64,000 nucleotides of DNA from DATLFA01 sp035525225 (GTDB lineage Bacteria; Actinomycetota; Acidimicrobiia; Acidimicrobiales; WLNW01), in NCBI GenBank assembly GCA_035525225.1, contig DATLFA010000023.1:62001-126000 (forward strand). Reading direction: 5' to 3'. Positions 61,037 through 64,000 of this stretch are shown here, one piece after another. A program made the position numbers and the translations under genes. Positions within the stretch are counted from its first letter, which is position 1. Every line of letters begins with the position of its first letter. The notes under the pieces are model-generated. The model was not told where the DNA came from. It searched no databases and worked only from the letters and a program-made list of their open reading frames with translations.

Positions 61037-62326
61037 CTACGTTCCTGCCGCGGCTGACGCGCCCGCAGCCGTTACGTCTTGCGATGCGAGACGCCAGAGC
61101 GATCGCCAGTGCATCACCACCAGGTACAGCTCGGTGATGATCGTCGCGATGGCCGCGCCCCGCCACGACATACTCGGGATCAAGATGAGGTTGAGCACGA
61201 TGTTGAGCACCGCCGACGAAATCGTCTGATTGAGACGGGCGCGGTGATGGCCGATGCCGCTGAGCGCGTTGCCGGCGAAGACCTGCCAGGCGCTTAACAG
61301 CGGCACAAATGCAACCCAGCGCAGCACGTCAGCCGCCTCCGTGTACGAGTCGCCCATCACCCGAACGATTGTCGTTGCGCCCAGCATCATCGCAGCCCCG
61401 CCGATGCCATTGATCACCAGCGCCACCAGGGCCAACCGCTTCGCCAACGCAATCGCTTCCTTCGCGCCGGACGCGGAGAAAAAGCGCGCATAGGTCGCGT
61501 CGCTCAGCGCGATGTTGGGTACGGTCGCCAACCCGAGGATGCGATAGCCCGCCGAATAGACACCATTCGCCGCCGCCTCGTTCATGCGAACGAGCAACCA
61601 CTTGTCCGCGTCTATCTTGATATTGGACGAGCTCACGTTGAGGGAAAAGGCCAAGCCATCGCGAAGGTCTCTGCGATTCGGGAACGCGACACGGACACGA
61701 TCGCCGACCATCGACCAGATGATCACTGTCCCCACCACCGCGCCGATCATTCCACTCAGCGCATAGAAGAAGCCCCAGCCGACGATCGTCGGATTCGGCC
61801 GCAGACCCAGATACCAAATCACGAACACGACGCGTGAGACGCCGAACGACACGGACATCGCCGGTGCCAACCAAAGCTTGTCGATGGCTTGACCGACGAA
61901 TCGATTCACTTGTACGACTTGTTGGAACAGGAGCTCCGCAAAGATGATCTCCACCACAAGCCACGGCGTGGCCTGCGGAATCACGAAGACGCGCAGGCTG
62001 ATCAGAGTCGCGCCGAAGACGACCGCTCCGACGATTACCGTCGTCCATGCCCGCAAGATCGCGGGCACGAGCGCCTCACCCTTGGCGACGACGCGCTGCA
62101 CGACGAGGTATCCGGCGCCGAACGACGAAAAGGGACTGACGAACAGCGCCAACGAGACCACACCCACGAAGACGCCGTACACATCGCTTTCGAACGTGTG
62201 CGTGATGAAGATGAACATCACCAATTGCGACGCGAGGGTGACGAGCTCACCGGAGAGCACCCACCCGGCGTTGCGCGCGATCTTCGAGTCTCGAGTCGCG
62301 CGAAGGACGCCGGAAAGTCGCGTCAC
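61037..62326 (-). CDS. oligosaccharide flippase/lipopolysaccharide biosynthesis membrane protein (Wzx-like)
   Basis: The 429-residue protein has 12 or so membrane helices in the MATE/polysaccharide-transporter fold. It starts RNAGWVLSGELVTLASQLVMF, with SFGAGYLVVQRVVAKG near residue 70, SLNVSSSNIKIDADKWLLVR near residue 230 and GNALSGIGHHRARLNQ near residue 365. Such proteins flip lipid-linked oligosaccharides across the membrane. The GTG at 62326 overlaps the glycosyltransferase stop (GTGA), so it belongs to a cell-surface polysaccharide locus that continues beyond the window. Confidence 0.88.
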   Translation of the reverse strand: MTRLSGVLRATRDSKIARNAGWVLSGELVTLASQLVMFIFITHTFESDVYGVFVGVVSLALFVSPFSSFGAGYLVVQRVVAKGEALVPAILRAWTTVIVGAVVFGATLISLRVFVIPQATPWLVVEIIFAELLFQQVVQVNRFVGQAIDKLWLAPAMSVSFGVSRVVFVIWYLGLRPNPTIVGWGFFYALSGMIGAVVGTVIIWSMVGDRVRVAFPNRRDLRDGLAFSLNVSSSNIKIDADKWLLVRMNEAAANGVYSAGYRILGLATVPNIALSDATYARFFSASGAKEAIALAKRLALVALVINGIGGAAMMLGATTIVRVMGDSYTEAADVLRWVAFVPLLSAWQVFAGNALSGIGHHRARLNQTISSAVLNIVLNLILIPSMSWRGAAIATIITELYLVVMHWRSLWRLASQDVTAAGASAAAGT

Positions 62327-63999
62327 GTCATGAGCCTCAAGTATGCGTCCATCGTGACGTCCTCACTGCCGACATCGAGCAGGCGAGTCTGCGCCGCGAG
62401 GTGGTTGCGAAATGCACGGTCGTGGACGGTGCGCCGCATCGCATCGATCCACCCTGCGAGGTCGTCGCCGTCGATGTAGTGGGCGGCGGTACCGGTCACC
62501 TCGACGTTTTCCGGTATCGGCGTCGCGAGGATCGGGAGCCCCGCGGTCGCGGCCTCGAGCAACGACAATGGCCGTCCTTCATACCGCGACGGAAACACGA
62601 ACACATCGGCCATCGCGTACACGTCGGCGATCTCATCGATCGGAACCCGGCCGATCAACCGCACTCGCTCGCCGGCAGCACCGGCCGCCGTTTCCAGTTC
62701 GGCGGCGAGCGGTCCGTCACCTGCAATGACGAGGATTCCGTCGGGGATGGCGGACATCGCAGCGATCAAGATCTGCTGATTCTTCTGCTCGGTCAGGCTG
62801 CCTACGTTGAGAAACACTGTCGTGTCGGCCGGAATCCCGAATCGAGCACGCCCGGCGACGCCGTCACCGGCTTCCAGCGAGACCGTGTTCTCGATCACCG
62901 AACTGCGATCCAAGAACCGGCGCGGCAAACCATCAGCAGAGCGACGAGCCGATTCACCGACAAAGACGATGTGCCGGTACACGCCGAGTACACCCAGCGC
63001 CGTATGCATGTATCGCAGCCTCTTGACGAAGATTCCCAGAGCGAGATGGTTGACCACGATGCGTTGGCGCACTCCGGCAAGAATCGCGGCCGGCGCGCCG
63101 ATGACCTGCGCGAAATCGCCATGCAAGATCACCGCCGCAGGACGCTCACGACGCAACACCCTGACAAGGTGGACGAAGCAACCGACGTTACCTAACGATG
63201 ACGGCCGCTTCGCGTACAGAATCTCGAAATCAGCCGTGCTCGTCGTGACGGGAGACTCGCGGTACACGCCGACGTTGTGAGTGGGATACCCCCGTTCGCG
63301 AAAACCCTTCGCGAGCCGATGCGCGACGACCTCGCCGCCACGGTCCTGCACCATGTAGAGCAACTGGACGATACGACTCCCCTGCGGCAACTTGCCCACA
63401 GCAGATCCGACCATCGTGTCAACTGCATCACGCCCGGCTTGGCGTGCCTGGTGAATCCCACAGGCGTGCTCGATGTAGCCGCCGAATTGCCGCCGCAACG
63501 CAACCTGGTCGAGGAGCGGCTCACGGATGTCGTCGGCGCTCTCGAGCAATTCGACCATGTGGCGCCCGAGATCGTCGATGACCTGCTCCGGATCGAGCAC
63601 GGGTACCAAGGGCATCAACGCGGGTCGGTTCACGTACTCCTTCATCGCCCGAGCTCCCGGCACGTCGAGCGCGACCACTGGGACTCCCACGACAAGCGCC
63701 TCGGCCAGCGCCATCGACGCAACGTCGGAGATAGCCGAGTGCACGAACCCCTTCGAACCACAGAGTCGACGCAACATATCCGGGCGACTCACACCGTCGA
63801 TGAAGTTGATCCGCGACTCCGCTCCATACTGGCGCACGATCCGCTCACACTGCGCTCGCATCTGACCCCTCCCCGGCGGCGCCACCACGAGCCGCACCCG
63901 TGGGTTGCGCGCTGCCGCCTCGATCGCGAGCAACGGCCCCTTCTGCGCACGAAGCGCCGACGTGAAATAGAGACAGTCCTCACGTTCGATCGGCTCATC
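62323..63999 (-). CDS. tandem GT4-type glycosyltransferase (partial, runs off the right edge)
   Basis: At least 558 residues are present and the frame is open to base 63999, so the N-terminus lies outside. The first part is the C-terminal half of one GT4 domain (LYFTSALRAQKGPLLAIEAA, VRLVVAPPGRG, RLCGSKGFVHSAISDVASMALAEAL). A complete second GT4 enzyme starts near VQLLYMVQDRGGEVVAHRLA. It ends with the nucleotide-sugar EX7E motif in FPSRYEGRPLSLLEAATAGLP. Two GT domains on one chain imply two sugar transfers in order. The stop overlaps the flippase start. Confidence 0.87.
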   Translation of the reverse strand, partial: DEPIEREDCLYFTSALRAQKGPLLAIEAAARNPRVRLVVAPPGRGQMRAQCERIVRQYGAESRINFIDGVSRPDMLRRLCGSKGFVHSAISDVASMALAEALVVGVPVVALDVPGARAMKEYVNRPALMPLVPVLDPEQVIDDLGRHMVELLESADDIREPLLDQVALRRQFGGYIEHACGIHQARQAGRDAVDTMVGSAVGKLPQGSRIVQLLYMVQDRGGEVVAHRLAKGFRERGYPTHNVGVYRESPVTTSTADFEILYAKRPSSLGNVGCFVHLVRVLRRERPAAVILHGDFAQVIGAPAAILAGVRQRIVVNHLALGIFVKRLRYMHTALGVLGVYRHIVFVGESARRSADGLPRRFLDRSSVIENTVSLEAGDGVAGRARFGIPADTTVFLNVGSLTEQKNQQILIAAMSAIPDGILVIAGDGPLAAELETAAGAAGERVRLIGRVPIDEIADVYAMADVFVFPSRYEGRPLSLLEAATAGLPILATPIPENVEVTGTAAHYIDGDDLAGWIDAMRRTVHDRAFRNHLAAQTRLLDVGSEDVTMDAYLRLMT

Positions 64000-64000
64000 C

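Noticed and set aside
60435..61166. 243-codon minus-strand frame upstream of the flippase gene
   Set aside because: Overlaps the flippase 3' end and runs antisense to the 60402 gene, whose codon bias is better; no family sequence.

Overview
The window is GC-rich throughout, with G/C-rich third codon positions and many GTG starts. It looks like the chromosome of an actinobacterium. Support comes from a CarD RNA-polymerase regulator, an ECF sigma factor with a zinc-binding anti-sigma factor, and six luciferase-like (F420/FMN) oxidoreductases. CaiB/BaiF CoA-transferases, EthD-like proteins and a PPOX F420-type protein point the same way. A member of the Acidimicrobiia or a related lineage is my best inference, but nothing here proves it. 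There is no phage, plasmid, CRISPR, rRNA or tRNA signal.

Layout. 0-10 kb: short operons of SDRs, enoyl-CoA hydratases, EthD/NIPSNAP-like proteins, alpha/beta hydrolases, a cyclase, cupins and an LLM oxidoreductase. 10-19.7 kb: one nine-gene minus-strand operon with stop-start overlaps (deacylase, SDR, hydrolase, amidohydrolase, degenerate SDR, SDR, LLM oxidoreductase, MFS exporter, amidohydrolase). 19.8-23.7 kb: a PLP enzyme, a phosphotransferase-like protein, another enoyl-CoA hydratase and a SnoaL-like protein. 23.7-29.3 kb: a copper/redox envelope locus of CopC-CopD fusion, ECF sigma factor, divergent anti-sigma factor, lipoprotein cytochrome c and a WHDHR-motif membrane protein. An intact IS630-type element sits exactly at the sigma stop codon. 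29.3-38.2 kb: a coupled operon (LLM oxidoreductase, class II aldolase, amidohydrolase, UbiE-type methyltransferase, UbiA-like membrane protein), then carD and an LLM/hydrolase pair. 38.2-43.8 kb: an oligopeptide-type ABC importer. 43.9-47.9 kb: RidA, SMP-30, two LLM oxidoreductases and an SDR. 48-53 kb: a TetR repressor with a clear operator, divergent from two CoA-transferases and an amidohydrolase. 53-59.4 kb: a regulator with HATPase domain, a broken PAS gene, flavin reductase, cupins, epoxide hydrolase, cytochrome b561 and a frameshifted MmgE/PrpD gene. 59.4-64 kb: a zinc-ribbon protein, MerR with a typical 19-bp-spacer promoter, and the start of a polysaccharide locus (flippase plus a tandem glycosyltransferase running off the end).

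Most genes look like accessory catabolism: CoA-thioester activation and hydration, ring or side-chain oxidation by LLM/SDR enzymes, hydrolysis by amidohydrolases and alpha/beta hydrolases, and uptake or export by ABC and MFS systems. The substrates cannot be read from the sequence. The parts most worth follow-up are the sigma/CopCD/cytochrome/WHDHR locus, the TetR and MerR operators, the two palindromic hairpins between convergent genes, and the cluster of broken genes at 53-59 kb.
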